Shown here in pieces: positions 1-6,207 of a stretch of 10,573 bases of DNA. The notes beneath the pieces are model-generated. The model saw only the letters and a list, made by a program, of their open reading frames with translations, did no database searches and was not told the DNA's origin. The DNA is from an uncultured Clostridia bacterium. GTDB lineage: Bacteria > Bacillota > Clostridia > Oscillospirales > CAG-272. Within the stretch, counting starts at the first letter, position 1. Each line of letters opens with the position of its first letter. Location of the stretch: contig CAJONA010000030.1 in NCBI GenBank assembly GCA_905235755.1, positions 1 to 10,573 of the forward strand. The letters run 5' to 3'. The translations under genes were made by a program, and so were the position numbers.

Positions 1-114
1 GGCTTTATAGTGGTTCTTACCGGAGATATACTTACAATGCCCGGTCTTCCCAAATGTCCGGCGGCGGAAAAAATCGACGTAGACGAAAACGGCAAAATAT
101 CGGGATTATTTTAA
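1..114 (+). CDS. fhs: Formate--tetrahydrofolate ligase, C-terminal end (partial)
   Basis: Frame 1 is open from the window edge to a TAA at 112-114 and gives the last 37 residues of a protein. The stretch GFIVVLTGDILTMPGLPK followed by PAAEKIDVDENGKISGLF is the characteristic C-terminus of FTHFS, with the conserved MPGLP and IDVDENG segments and the terminal GLF. The enzyme makes 10-formyltetrahydrofolate from formate, ATP and THF in the cytoplasm, feeding purine synthesis and, in acetogens, the methyl branch of the Wood-Ljungdahl pathway. A Cys stands after LPK where I recall Val or Lys in relatives. A strong terminator follows about 90 bases downstream, so this is the last gene of its transcript. 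The next gene on the same strand is another one-carbon enzyme. The family call is confident despite the short fragment; the rest of the gene is outside the window. Confidence 0.93.
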   Translation, partial: GFIVVLTGDILTMPGLPKCPAAEKIDVDENGKISGLF

Positions 115-330
115 CAGAAGATATATTTACAGCGACAATTATCAACGGACGGCGGTTTAAATACACCACGGCGGAATACGGGACGGAAAAGAAAAAAGAC
201 GAGCGGAAACGAAAAGGTAAAACCTTTCGTTTCCGCTTTTGTTTTTACAGCAGAGCGGATATGAGTATAATGCGATCATCACAGCCGCATCAATAAAAAA
301 TAAAAACACGATCGAATGTTGTGTTTTTTA
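115..330. other. Intergenic region, no gene
   Basis: The space between fhs and the next gene's promoter holds the fhs terminator and no supportable coding sequence. An AT-only inverted repeat lies at 302-309 and 321-328 (AAAAACAC/GTGTTTTT), just upstream of the next promoter. It could be a second weak terminator but has no GC-rich stem. The frame open from 54 to 296 is out of frame with fhs, has no ribosome binding site and is low-complexity Lys/Arg-rich. Confidence 0.5.
202..246 (+). terminator. Intrinsic terminator of fhs
   Basis: The left arm (203-217) and right arm (223-236) pair as GCGGAAACGAAAGG with CCTTTCGTTTCCGC, with one extra A bulged in the left arm and a five-base A-rich loop. 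The run TTTTGTTTTT follows directly at 237-246. This is a textbook rho-independent terminator for transcription leaving fhs. Confidence 0.9.
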
Positions 331-359
331 TTGAAAAAGATCAAGCAAGATGTTAAAAT
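331..359 (+). promoter_or_regulatory. SigA promoter of the homocysteine S-methyltransferase gene
   Basis: TTGAAA (331-336), a 17-base spacer and TAAAAT (354-359), preceded by TG one base upstream (extended -10). The expected start near 366 leaves a leader of about 90 bases before the ATG at 457. I see no S-box, T-box or other known riboswitch in that leader. The promoter lies inside the longer open frame starting at 316, which rules out 316 as the start codon. Confidence 0.75.
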
Positions 360-456
360 AATAACAGGATCGTTATCGAGACGCACGCAAAAATGCCGCC
401 TGCTTCTTAAAGCGAACCGTAATTTCAAAAATATAAAAGAAAGCGAGATAAAACCT

Positions 457-1302
457 ATGTCAAAAAAGATCACTCTGCTCGACGGCGCCGTCGGCACTAC
501 GTTATGGGGGATCGCCGAGGCGCACGGCGAGGCCAAAGTTCCCGTATGGAGATATAATATCGAGCATCCCGAATTTGTCGAGGAGCTTACGGCAAATTAT
601 CTTGAAGCCGGTTCCGAAATAATACTTGCAAATACGTTCGGCGCAAACGGTCCGTCCGTAAAGCGTTCCTCCGACTACGATCCGGCACAGGTCGTTTCGG
701 CGGGCGTTGAGATCACAAAGAAAGTGCTCGCGGGAACAGGCGTCAAAACATGTCTGTCGGTGGGACCGCTTACGGAGATACTCGAGCCTTACGGTGATCT
801 TGAAGAGGACGAATGCCGTCGCATTTACGATGAAATGATAAAGGCGGGCGTTGCTGCCGGATGCGACATGATAATGATCCAGACATTTATGGACCTTGCG
901 ATGATGAAGATCGCCGCGGAAGTTGCAAAGACGTACGGCCTCCCCGTTTTTTGTTGCATGACTTTTGAAAAAGTGGGAAAGACAATGTTCGGTAATTCCG
1001 TTAAAGATACCGTTGACGCGCTCGCTCCGCTCGGAATAGACGCCATAGGGCTTAACTGCTCGCTCGGTCCCGATCTCGCGCTTCCGATAATCAAGGAATT
1101 TTCCGAAAAGACCGATCTGCCGATAGTCTTCAAGCCAAACGCCGGAAAGCCGATACTCAGCTCCGACGGAACAACTTCCACCGCGTACAGCGCGGCGCAG
1201 TTTGCCGAGGACGTTAAGCCCGCTCTTGAATATGTAAGCTACATCGGAGGCTGCTGCGGAAGCGATTCAAGCTACATAAAAGAAATAAAAAAACTGCTGT
1301 AA
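457..1302 (+). CDS. Stand-alone homocysteine S-methyltransferase domain protein
   Basis: This 281-residue cytoplasmic protein transfers a methyl group to the thiol of homocysteine to form methionine. It is the catalytic (pfam S-methyl_trans) barrel alone, without the folate- and cobalamin-binding modules of full MetH. The start is LLDGAVGTTLW (7-17), and ANTFGAN (58-64) is conserved. The three expected zinc/thiolate ligands are present: Cys201 in GLNCSLGP, and Cys266 and Cys267 in GGCCGS. The ATG at 457 is chosen because the family's N-terminal motif begins right after it and because the promoter lies at 331-359; the ribosome binding site is weak (GAAAGCGAG). The methyl donor cannot be read from sequence. 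It could be S-methylmethionine or SAM (MmuM type), or a methyl-corrinoid or methyl-folate partner encoded elsewhere. The adjacency to fhs suggests one-carbon metabolism. A terminator follows at once, so it is probably monocistronic. Confidence 0.88.
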   Translation: MSKKITLLDGAVGTTLWGIAEAHGEAKVPVWRYNIEHPEFVEELTANYLEAGSEIILANTFGANGPSVKRSSDYDPAQVVSAGVEITKKVLAGTGVKTCLSVGPLTEILEPYGDLEEDECRRIYDEMIKAGVAAGCDMIMIQTFMDLAMMKIAAEVAKTYGLPVFCCMTFEKVGKTMFGNSVKDTVDALAPLGIDAIGLNCSLGPDLALPIIKEFSEKTDLPIVFKPNAGKPILSSDGTTSTAYSAAQFAEDVKPALEYVSYIGGCCGSDSSYIKEIKKLL

Positions 1303-1310
1303 AAAGCATC

Positions 1311-1337
1311 AAAAAAGCCGCCGACGGCGGCTTTTTT
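1311..1337. terminator. Bidirectional terminator between convergent genes
   Basis: A perfect 12-bp stem (AAAAAAGCCGCC with GGCGGCTTTTTT) closes a three-base loop at 1323-1325. It starts eight bases after the methyltransferase stop and ends 29 bases before the convergent glycosidase stop. With A-runs on the left and T-runs on the right it can terminate transcription from both sides. Confidence 0.93.
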
Positions 1338-1365
1338 CGTTATATGAACGGCTCTGGCGTCGCGC

Positions 1366-2439
1366 TCAGTCTGCTTTTGCGTTACACTCTTTTATCAGTT
1401 TTATTTCATTTGGATCGTACGGGCGCAGGCTCGGGCGATACAGATCGTGCTGCCAGAGCGTGAAGTCGTAGTTGACGTTGCCTCCGTTTTTGTCGTATTG
1501 CTCCCATAAGACGTCCCACGGCTCGTATGTCTGCGTTTTTCCGGCGACAAAGCCCCAGCACCAGCAGTTTATCTTTTCAAGGAATAAAATGGGATATATC
1601 TCTCTGACTTTCTGGAGGTTTATCCTGTGCAGCCACTCTGTGAGAAGTATCGGGCGATTGAAGCGCGAGAGCTTTTTGAGGTCGATCACAAACTGCTCGA
1701 CCGGCTTGTAGCAGTGCCATGATATAACGTCCGAAAGCTCTGAGCTGAGCTTGTCGAACGGGCGAAGCTCGTCGAGTCTGCTCCAATACCAAATGTCGGA
1801 CGCCAGCGGCTGTATCGGATCTTGTTCTCGCACCGTCTTGAACATAAGCTCGATCAGAGGCAGTGAGCGCTCCGCGCCGATCGCCAGCCCAGGCTCATTG
1901 AAAACGTTCCAGCACACTATCCTTTCGTCCGCGCGGTATTTTCCGACGATCTGACGCACCATTTCGATGTATTTTTCGCGCGTTTCATCTCTTTCTAGCT
2001 CGTGATACGGCGTCAACGCTTTCTGCTCCGGCGTCAGCGGAAAACGTCCCTGATGATGACCGATGGCGTAAACCTGCTCGCCGAGAGGCTTCGGAACATA
2101 CTTTTCGCCGCGGCAAAGCTGCGCCTCGTTTGCGAGCACGACCATCACTTTTTGGCCGTATTTATCGCAAAGAGCGATATATTTTTCGAAAATATCCATA
2201 AAACTGTCGTGTTCCTGAAGCCATACGTCGAACTCTACGATAATTCTGACGGTGTTAAACCCCGTTTCACGGCACAGCGCGAGCTCGCGCTCCGCCGTCG
2301 CCATGTGCTCGGCGTTTTTGTGGCTTTGCCACATATCGATGCGATTTGCGCAGTCGCTCCCGATAAAATTACAGCCGCGAAGCCAGCCGACCTTTTCCTG
2401 CCAAGCCCACGCTTCCGCCTCAGTCCATCTTCGTTTCAT
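1366..2439 (-). CDS. GH5-like (clan GH-A) glycoside hydrolase, cytoplasmic
   Basis: This 357-residue TIM-barrel glycosidase belongs to the type often annotated as 1,4-beta-xylanase or cellulase. Family landmarks in order: WLRGCNFIGSD (19-29), GFNTVRI (60-66), CWNVFNEPG (176-184) with the acid/base Glu182 preceded by Asn181, SDVISWHCY (236-244), LLTEWLHR (265-272) with the likely nucleophile Glu268, then WGFVAGKTQTYEPW (295-308). Both catalytic glutamates are present, so it should be active as a retaining enzyme. No signal peptide is seen: the start is basic and then Trp-rich rather than hydrophobic. It therefore probably acts on imported oligosaccharides. The substrate cannot be read from sequence. 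The ATG at 2439 has GGAGG seven bases upstream and a consensus promoter about 40 bases upstream. The gene stands alone, with a terminator on each side. Confidence 0.85.
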   Translation of the reverse strand: MKRRWTEAEAWAWQEKVGWLRGCNFIGSDCANRIDMWQSHKNAEHMATAERELALCRETGFNTVRIIVEFDVWLQEHDSFMDIFEKYIALCDKYGQKVMVVLANEAQLCRGEKYVPKPLGEQVYAIGHHQGRFPLTPEQKALTPYHELERDETREKYIEMVRQIVGKYRADERIVCWNVFNEPGLAIGAERSLPLIELMFKTVREQDPIQPLASDIWYWSRLDELRPFDKLSSELSDVISWHCYKPVEQFVIDLKKLSRFNRPILLTEWLHRINLQKVREIYPILFLEKINCWCWGFVAGKTQTYEPWDVLWEQYDKNGGNVNYDFTLWQHDLYRPSLRPYDPNEIKLIKECNAKAD

Positions 2440-2477
2440 ATTTTCCTCCGGTGATAAGTGGTTAAATCTTTATAATT

Positions 2478-2506
2478 ATCCTACCATACGCGCCGATGTT
2501 TGTCAA
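2478..2506 (-). promoter_or_regulatory. SigA promoter of the GH5-like gene
   Basis: On the minus strand, TTGACA (2506-2501), 17 bases, then TAGGAT (2483-2478). The -35 is perfect and the -10 matches 4 of 6. The expected start near 2471 gives a leader of about 30 bases. No clear operator palindrome or cre site is seen. Confidence 0.75.
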
Positions 2507-2600
2507 TGTAAAAAAGACAGCCGGCGGCTTTTAAAAATAAAAAATATTTCTTATTTAGCGGCTTTGGCGGCGCGAGCCGATCCTATGCGCAAGACGCGGC

Positions 2601-2640
2601 AAAAAAAGACAGCCGCTCATACGAGCGGCCGCCTTTTTTA
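2601..2640. terminator. Terminator of uraA (possibly bidirectional)
   Basis: The core stem GCCGCTC/GAGCGGC (2612-2618 with 2623-2629) has loop ATAC. Outer AAAAAAG (2602-2608) can pair with CTTTTTT (2633-2639) across a 3x3 internal loop. In the minus direction a seven-base T-run follows. It lies 14 bases beyond the uraA stop. The GH5-like gene's promoter lies further left and reads away, so the main job is to end uraA transcription. Confidence 0.9.
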
Positions 2641-2653
2641 AAGGAGATTTAAA

Positions 2654-3991
2654 TCAATTTTCCTCGTTGTCTGATTTTTTTCTCGAAAGGATGAAGTTTG
2701 TAAGTATGCCGAGGATGAGCGCGCACGCCACTTCTGTGATCGTCACTTTGCCGAACGATACGACCATACCGCCGACACCCGCGATGAGGATAACGGACAC
2801 CGTGAACAGATTTCTGTTGTCTCCGAGGTCGACGTTCTGTATCATTTTAAGACCGCTGACTGCGATGAAGCCGTAGAGCGCTATGCAAACGCCGCCCATG
2901 ACGCACGCGGGTATCGTTGCGAGGAACGTTGCGAACGGACCGATGAACGATACGACTATCGCAAGGATCGCCGTTGTGAATATCGTCACTACCGACGCGT
3001 TGCCGGAGATTGCTACGCAACCTACGGACTCACCGTATGTCGTGTTCGGGCATCCGCCAAAGAATGCACCTGCGATTGAGCCGACGCCGTCGCCGAGGAG
3101 TGTGCGGTGGAGACCGGGGTCTTCCGTGAGGTCATGCTCAATGATGGATGAAAGGTTTTTATGGTCTGCTATATGCTCAGCGAACACAACGAATGCAACG
3201 GGAACGTATGCTACCGCAATAGTTGCTATGAATGAGCCGCTGAGATTTTCAAATCCGTTGAATGCTTTGATGAATGTAAAGTCGGGAAGCCACGATATGT
3301 TGTTGAACAAGCTGAAATTGATGACCTGAAGAGCCGCGTTGCCTGTTGCGTTGCCTATAACGGTGAAGATAGCCGCAACCGCATATCCTGCGAGTATGCC
3401 TACGATGAACGGGATCATTTTCAGCATCTTTTTGCCGTATACGGAGCTGATCATCGTTACAGCGAGAGTAACGAGTCCGCATATCAGGCAAACGTATGTA
3501 GATGTACCGTTGGCAACCGCACCGGATGTTCCGAGCATGTCACCGACTGCATTTGAGGCAAGGGAGAGTCCGATTATTGCGACTGTCGGACCTATAACGA
3601 CTGCGGGCATTATTTTGTTGATCCATTTTGTTCCCGCAAATTTAACGACGAGTGCGAGTACAACATAAACGAGACCTGCGAACACCGCGCCGATGACGAG
3701 TCCGAGGTATCCGAGAGCCACTACCGAGCCGGCACCTGCGAACGCCGCACTCATTGAGCCGAGGAACGCAAACGACGAGCCGAGGAATACGGGGCTGCGG
3801 AATTTTGTGAAGAGCAGATATACGATCGTGCCGACGCCTGCGCCGAAGAGCGCGGCTGTTTGGGACATTCCGTTGCCGATGATTGCCGGCACCGCGATCG
3901 TCGCCGCCATGATGGCGAGGAGCTGTTGGAGCGCAAAGACGAGCGTCTTACCGAAAGAAGGTCTGTCTTTGACATTGTAAGCTAGTTTCAT
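2654..3991 (-). CDS. uraA: Uracil permease (NCS2 nucleobase transporter)
   Basis: This 445-residue polytopic membrane protein of the nucleobase-ascorbate (NCS2) family is of normal length. It imports uracil with a proton. The sequence is almost wholly hydrophobic with many transmembrane segments. The substrate-site signatures match UraA: VVFAEHIADHKNL (268-280) with Glu272 and His273, and GGCPNTTYGESVG (312-324) with Glu321, corresponding to the two glutamates that bind uracil in E. coli UraA. The N-terminal QQLLAIMAATIAVP (22-35) is also typical. Xanthine transporters of the family are less likely, given these motifs and the pyrimidine-type leader. The ATG at 3991 has GGAGG six bases upstream. 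It is transcribed alone from the promoter at 4159-4187 through a PyrR-type attenuator, so high UMP should shut it off. A terminator follows at 2601-2640. Confidence 0.95.
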   Translation of the reverse strand: MKLAYNVKDRPSFGKTLVFALQQLLAIMAATIAVPAIIGNGMSQTAALFGAGVGTIVYLLFTKFRSPVFLGSSFAFLGSMSAAFAGAGSVVALGYLGLVIGAVFAGLVYVVLALVVKFAGTKWINKIMPAVVIGPTVAIIGLSLASNAVGDMLGTSGAVANGTSTYVCLICGLVTLAVTMISSVYGKKMLKMIPFIVGILAGYAVAAIFTVIGNATGNAALQVINFSLFNNISWLPDFTFIKAFNGFENLSGSFIATIAVAYVPVAFVVFAEHIADHKNLSSIIEHDLTEDPGLHRTLLGDGVGSIAGAFFGGCPNTTYGESVGCVAISGNASVVTIFTTAILAIVVSFIGPFATFLATIPACVMGGVCIALYGFIAVSGLKMIQNVDLGDNRNLFTVSVILIAGVGGMVVSFGKVTITEVACALILGILTNFILSRKKSDNEEN

Positions 3992-4031
3992 TTTAACCTC
4001 CGATTATTTTATTTCGACAACTTTCAGTCCG

Positions 4032-4061
4032 AAAAAAAGCGTCTTGCATAGGCAAGACGCT
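4032..4061 (-). terminator. Attenuator terminator in the uraA leader
   Basis: A perfect 10-bp stem, AGCGUCUUGC (4061-4052) with GCAAGACGCU (4047-4038), and a CUAU loop. It is followed by seven U (4038-4032, the first paired in the stem). It sits 41 bases before the uraA ATG, between promoter and gene, so it must be conditional. Its left arm can instead pair with an upstream segment (see the adjacent regulatory element). Confidence 0.93.
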
Positions 4062-4128
4062 GTATCAATCGATTATAGGTATTCTATACTCGCTGACTTT
4101 TCATCTTGCCGGCATCTCTGTACCGCGC
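4051..4128 (-). promoter_or_regulatory. PyrR-type attenuator (binding hairpin and antiterminator)
   Basis: In the transcript, GGUA (4124-4121), loop CAGAGA (4120-4115) and UGCC (4114-4111) form a hairpin matching the PyrR binding-loop consensus ARUCCNGNGAGGYU. The usual C-G pair is replaced by A-U (A4121 with U4114), a compensated change. Lower pairs extend it (C4125-G4110, then G4128/C4127 with G4109/C4108 around a bulged G). Just downstream, GGCAAGAUG (4110-4102) can form nine pairs, one a G-U wobble, with CGUCUUGCC (4059-4051). That is the left arm of the terminator, so this alternative stem is the antiterminator. It shares bases with the base of the PyrR hairpin, so the states exclude one another. 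Known logic: PyrR with UMP stabilises the hairpin and termination follows; without UMP the antiterminator forms and uraA is read. Confidence 0.88.
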
Positions 4129-4158
4129 TTAAAGACTTAATTTGTCGCTTTCGGGGAT

Positions 4159-4187
4159 ATTTTATCACAAGATTTTCCGTTTGTAAA
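4159..4187 (-). promoter_or_regulatory. SigA promoter of uraA
   Basis: On the minus strand, TTTACA (4187-4182), a 17-base spacer and TAAAAT (4164-4159), with TG one base before the -10 (extended -10). A tract of A and T runs (about 4197-4218) lies just upstream of the -35 and could act as an UP element. The start near 4152 places the whole PyrR-type leader in the transcript. Confidence 0.8.
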
Positions 4188-4356
4188 GGGGTTTTTGAAA
4201 AATTTTAAAAATTTTTTTCGGAGTCGGAATATGCCGCTTTTCGGCGATCTCGTTTTTATTTATATATGGAAGCTATGGAAGCTGACGACGTCTCGCCGCC
4301 GCTGCTTTTTCACGCGCATGCCGCGCGGGAAAACAATAAAAATTTTGATTTAATCG
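4188..4356. other. Divergent intergenic region, no gene
   Basis: No supportable gene. It holds the A/T-run tract upstream of the uraA promoter and a tiny 9-base tandem repeat (ATGGAAGCT twice, 4266-4283). An open frame of 47 codons starts at 4266 but has no ribosome binding site and runs through the next promoter. Confidence 0.5.
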
Positions 4357-4385
4357 TTGCATTTTGCAAAAATATACAGTATAAT
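4357..4385 (+). promoter_or_regulatory. SigA promoter of the SDR/radical SAM operon
   Basis: TTGCAT (4357-4362), 17 bases, then a perfect TATAAT (4380-4385). The start near 4392 leaves a leader of about 140 bases before the ATG at 4532. I recognise no riboswitch in it. Other AT-rich -10-like hexamers (TATTAT, TATACT at 4491-4499) lie nearer the gene but lack a matching -35. Confidence 0.75.
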
Positions 4386-4531
4386 GGAAACGCAATGTAT
4401 AAAAAATAATTTCAGAGCGGTCGCATGGTGCAGAAAAACATATCGAAGCATATAACGCCGAAAAGCGCCGCCAATGCTCGAAAAATCATATATTATACTG
4501 TTGTATAAAAACAAATATACGGGGTGATAAA

Positions 4532-5308
4532 ATGAAAAGTATCGCTATAATAACCGGCGCTTCGAGCGGCATGGGAAAAGAGTATGTGAGAACGCTGTCG
4601 TCTCACGGAACGTACGACGAAGTCTGGGTGATCGCGAGAAACGCCGAAAAGCTCAAAGAGCTTGCGGCGGAGTCTGAATTTGAGATAAAAGTCGTTCCGC
4701 TCGATCTGACCGATATATCGTTCACCGAAAAGATAAGCGCGCTCCTCGAAGATGAAAAGCCGAATGTTAAGCTGCTGATAAATTGCAGCGGATTCGGCAA
4801 ATTTGACGCGACCGAAAACATCTCTCTCGAAGACAACGTCGGCATGGTCGACCTCAATTGCCGCGCCGTTGTGGCAATGACATACATCGTTTTGCCCTAT
4901 ATGTCGAGCGGTTCGGAGATAATCGAGATAGCTTCGGTGGCGGCGTTCCAGCCGATACCGTATATAAACGTTTACGGCGCGTCCAAGGCGTTTGTGCTGA
5001 GCTTCTCTCGCGCGCTCGGCAGGGAAGTGAAAAAGCGCGGTATACGCGTGATGGCGGTGTGTCCTTTCTGGACAAAGACGGCTTTCTTTGACCGCGCGAT
5101 AAGAAAAGACAAGGACGCCGTTGTCAAAAAATATGCCGCTATGTACGAAGCGTCGTTCATCGTCAAAGAGACTTGGAAGGCGCTTAAAAAGAAAAACAAA
5201 GACGTCTGCATACCGGGATTTACGGCGAAAATGCAGGTGCTCGGCGTGAAGATACTGCCGCATAAGCTCGTGATGAGCATCTGGCAGGCGCAGCAAAAGT
5301 TAAAATGA
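4532..5308 (+). CDS. Short-chain dehydrogenase/reductase (SDR), classical type
   Basis: This 258-residue cytoplasmic NAD(P)(H)-dependent oxidoreductase has a Rossmann fold. The cofactor-binding motif TGASSGMG is at residues 8-15. Arg36 after the second strand (VIARN) favours NADP(H), and LDLTD is at 58-62. NCSG (84-87) stands in place of the usual NNAG. The catalytic tetrad is complete: Asn109, Ser135, Tyr148 and Lys152 (YGASK). The C-terminal segment is basic (KALKKKNK, 216-223) and lacks a clear membrane anchor. The substrate is unknown; general SDRs of this kind act on ketones, aldehydes or acyl chains. The start is supported by GGGGTGA five bases upstream. Its stop overlaps the next gene's start (ATGA, 5305-5308), indicating translational coupling. 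The long frame on the opposite strand (4493-5296) is a shadow of this gene. Confidence 0.88.
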   Translation: MKSIAIITGASSGMGKEYVRTLSSHGTYDEVWVIARNAEKLKELAAESEFEIKVVPLDLTDISFTEKISALLEDEKPNVKLLINCSGFGKFDATENISLEDNVGMVDLNCRAVVAMTYIVLPYMSSGSEIIEIASVAAFQPIPYINVYGASKAFVLSFSRALGREVKKRGIRVMAVCPFWTKTAFFDRAIRKDKDAVVKKYAAMYEASFIVKETWKALKKKNKDVCIPGFTAKMQVLGVKILPHKLVMSIWQAQQKLK

Positions 5309-6207
5309 CGGACTGCTTTGCATCTTGCACTCTCTGCCCGCGAAATTGCCGCGTCAACAGACACGAGACGACGGGATATTGCGGCGAGCGCGACGTCATG
5401 CGAATTTGCCGGGCGGCGCTTCATTTTTGGGAAGAGCCGTGCATTTCCGGCACACGCGGCAGCGGGACGGTATTCTTTTGCGGCTGCTCGCTCAAATGCT
5501 CATACTGCCAGAACTATGACATATCGCGCTCACGCGGCGGCGGGGAAATATCTGTCGGGCGGCTTTGCGAAATATTCTTTGAACTGAAAGAAAAAGGGGC
5601 GCACAACATAAATTTTGTGACGCCGACGCACTTTACGCCGCTGATCGTCGAAGCGATAAAAATGGCAAAAGCGCAGGGGTTCGATCTGCCGTTTGTCTAC
5701 AACTGCGGCGGATATGAAAACGTCGAAACGATAAAGATGCTCGATGGATATATCGACGTATTTCTCCCGGATTTTAAATATTTCACACCGGAGAGCGGCG
5801 CGCGCTATTCAAACGCGCCCGATTACGCCGTGCACGCCAAAGCGGCGCTCGATGAAATGGTGAGCATCGCCGGCAGCCCGAAATTTGACGGCGACGGCAT
5901 GATGACGCGCGGCGTCATCATGCGGCATCTCGTTCTGCCTGCGCACGTCGGTGAGTCTATTGAAATATTTAAATATATCTATGATACATACGGCGATGAC
6001 GTTTTGATCGGCATAATGAATCAATACACGCCGATGGCGTCGGAGACGCACGCGGAGCTGAGACGCAGGCTCACGACGTATGAATATCAAAAAGCCATTG
6101 CGGCAGCGAGAAAAATCGGAATTGTGAACGGCTTTGTTCAAGACGGCGAAACGCAAAAAGAAAGCTTTATCCCGCCGTTTGACATGACGGGAGTTTATTC
6201 TCCGTAA
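5305..6207 (+). CDS. PflX-like radical SAM protein (PFL-activase homologue)
   Basis: This 300-residue protein is of the COG1313 type: a radical SAM enzyme related to pyruvate formate-lyase activase, of unknown target. The iron-sulfur/SAM motif CSLKCSYC (Cys61, Cys65, Cys68) is intact and is followed by QNYDIS, as is usual for the group. A Cys-rich N-terminus precedes it: CTLCPRNC (Cys8, Cys11, Cys15), Cys26 in GYCG, and Cys4, Cys35, Cys46 and Cys59. These could hold a second metal site. Further group features are NFVTPTHFTP (102-111), PDFKY (155-159) and RGVIMRHLVLP (202-212). It is translationally coupled to the SDR gene upstream, which suggests a shared pathway, but no glycyl radical enzyme is nearby to serve as a partner. 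It ends inside the convergent yunB gene (13-bp overlap), with no terminator of its own visible. Its coding sequence contains a perfect 12-bp inverted repeat. Confidence 0.88.
   Translation: MTDCFASCTLCPRNCRVNRHETTGYCGERDVMRICRAALHFWEEPCISGTRGSGTVFFCGCSLKCSYCQNYDISRSRGGGEISVGRLCEIFFELKEKGAHNINFVTPTHFTPLIVEAIKMAKAQGFDLPFVYNCGGYENVETIKMLDGYIDVFLPDFKYFTPESGARYSNAPDYAVHAKAALDEMVSIAGSPKFDGDGMMTRGVIMRHLVLPAHVGESIEIFKYIYDTYGDDVLIGIMNQYTPMASETHAELRRRLTTYEYQKAIAAARKIGIVNGFVQDGETQKESFIPPFDMTGVYSP
5897..5923. repeat. Perfect 12-bp inverted repeat inside the radical SAM gene
   Basis: GCATGATGACGC (5897-5908), loop GCG, then its exact complement (5912-5923). It encodes part of GMMTRGVIMR. No T-run follows, so it is not an intrinsic terminator. 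Confidence 0.85.

Noticed and set aside
295..332. AT-only hairpin as a second terminator after fhs
   Set aside because: The stem lacks GC pairs and the fhs terminator at 202-246 is already strong. Kept only as a note.
316..456. N-terminal extension of the homocysteine methyltransferase (47 residues from ATG 316)
   Set aside because: It is Lys/Arg-rich and unlike the family, and the extended -10 promoter at 331-359 lies inside it. The family motif starts right after ATG 457.
4266..4409. 47-codon open frame on the plus strand upstream of the SDR gene
   Set aside because: No ribosome binding site, and the SDR promoter at 4357-4385 lies within it.
4425..4508. 27-codon frame (MVQKNISKH...) in the SDR leader
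   Set aside because: Weak ribosome binding site and no recognisable peptide. A leader peptide cannot be excluded, but nothing supports it.
4493..5296. 267-codon open frame on the minus strand
   Set aside because: It lies opposite the SDR gene, which has intact motifs and a ribosome binding site. The minus frame is rich in Arg/His/Tyr and recognisable as no family.
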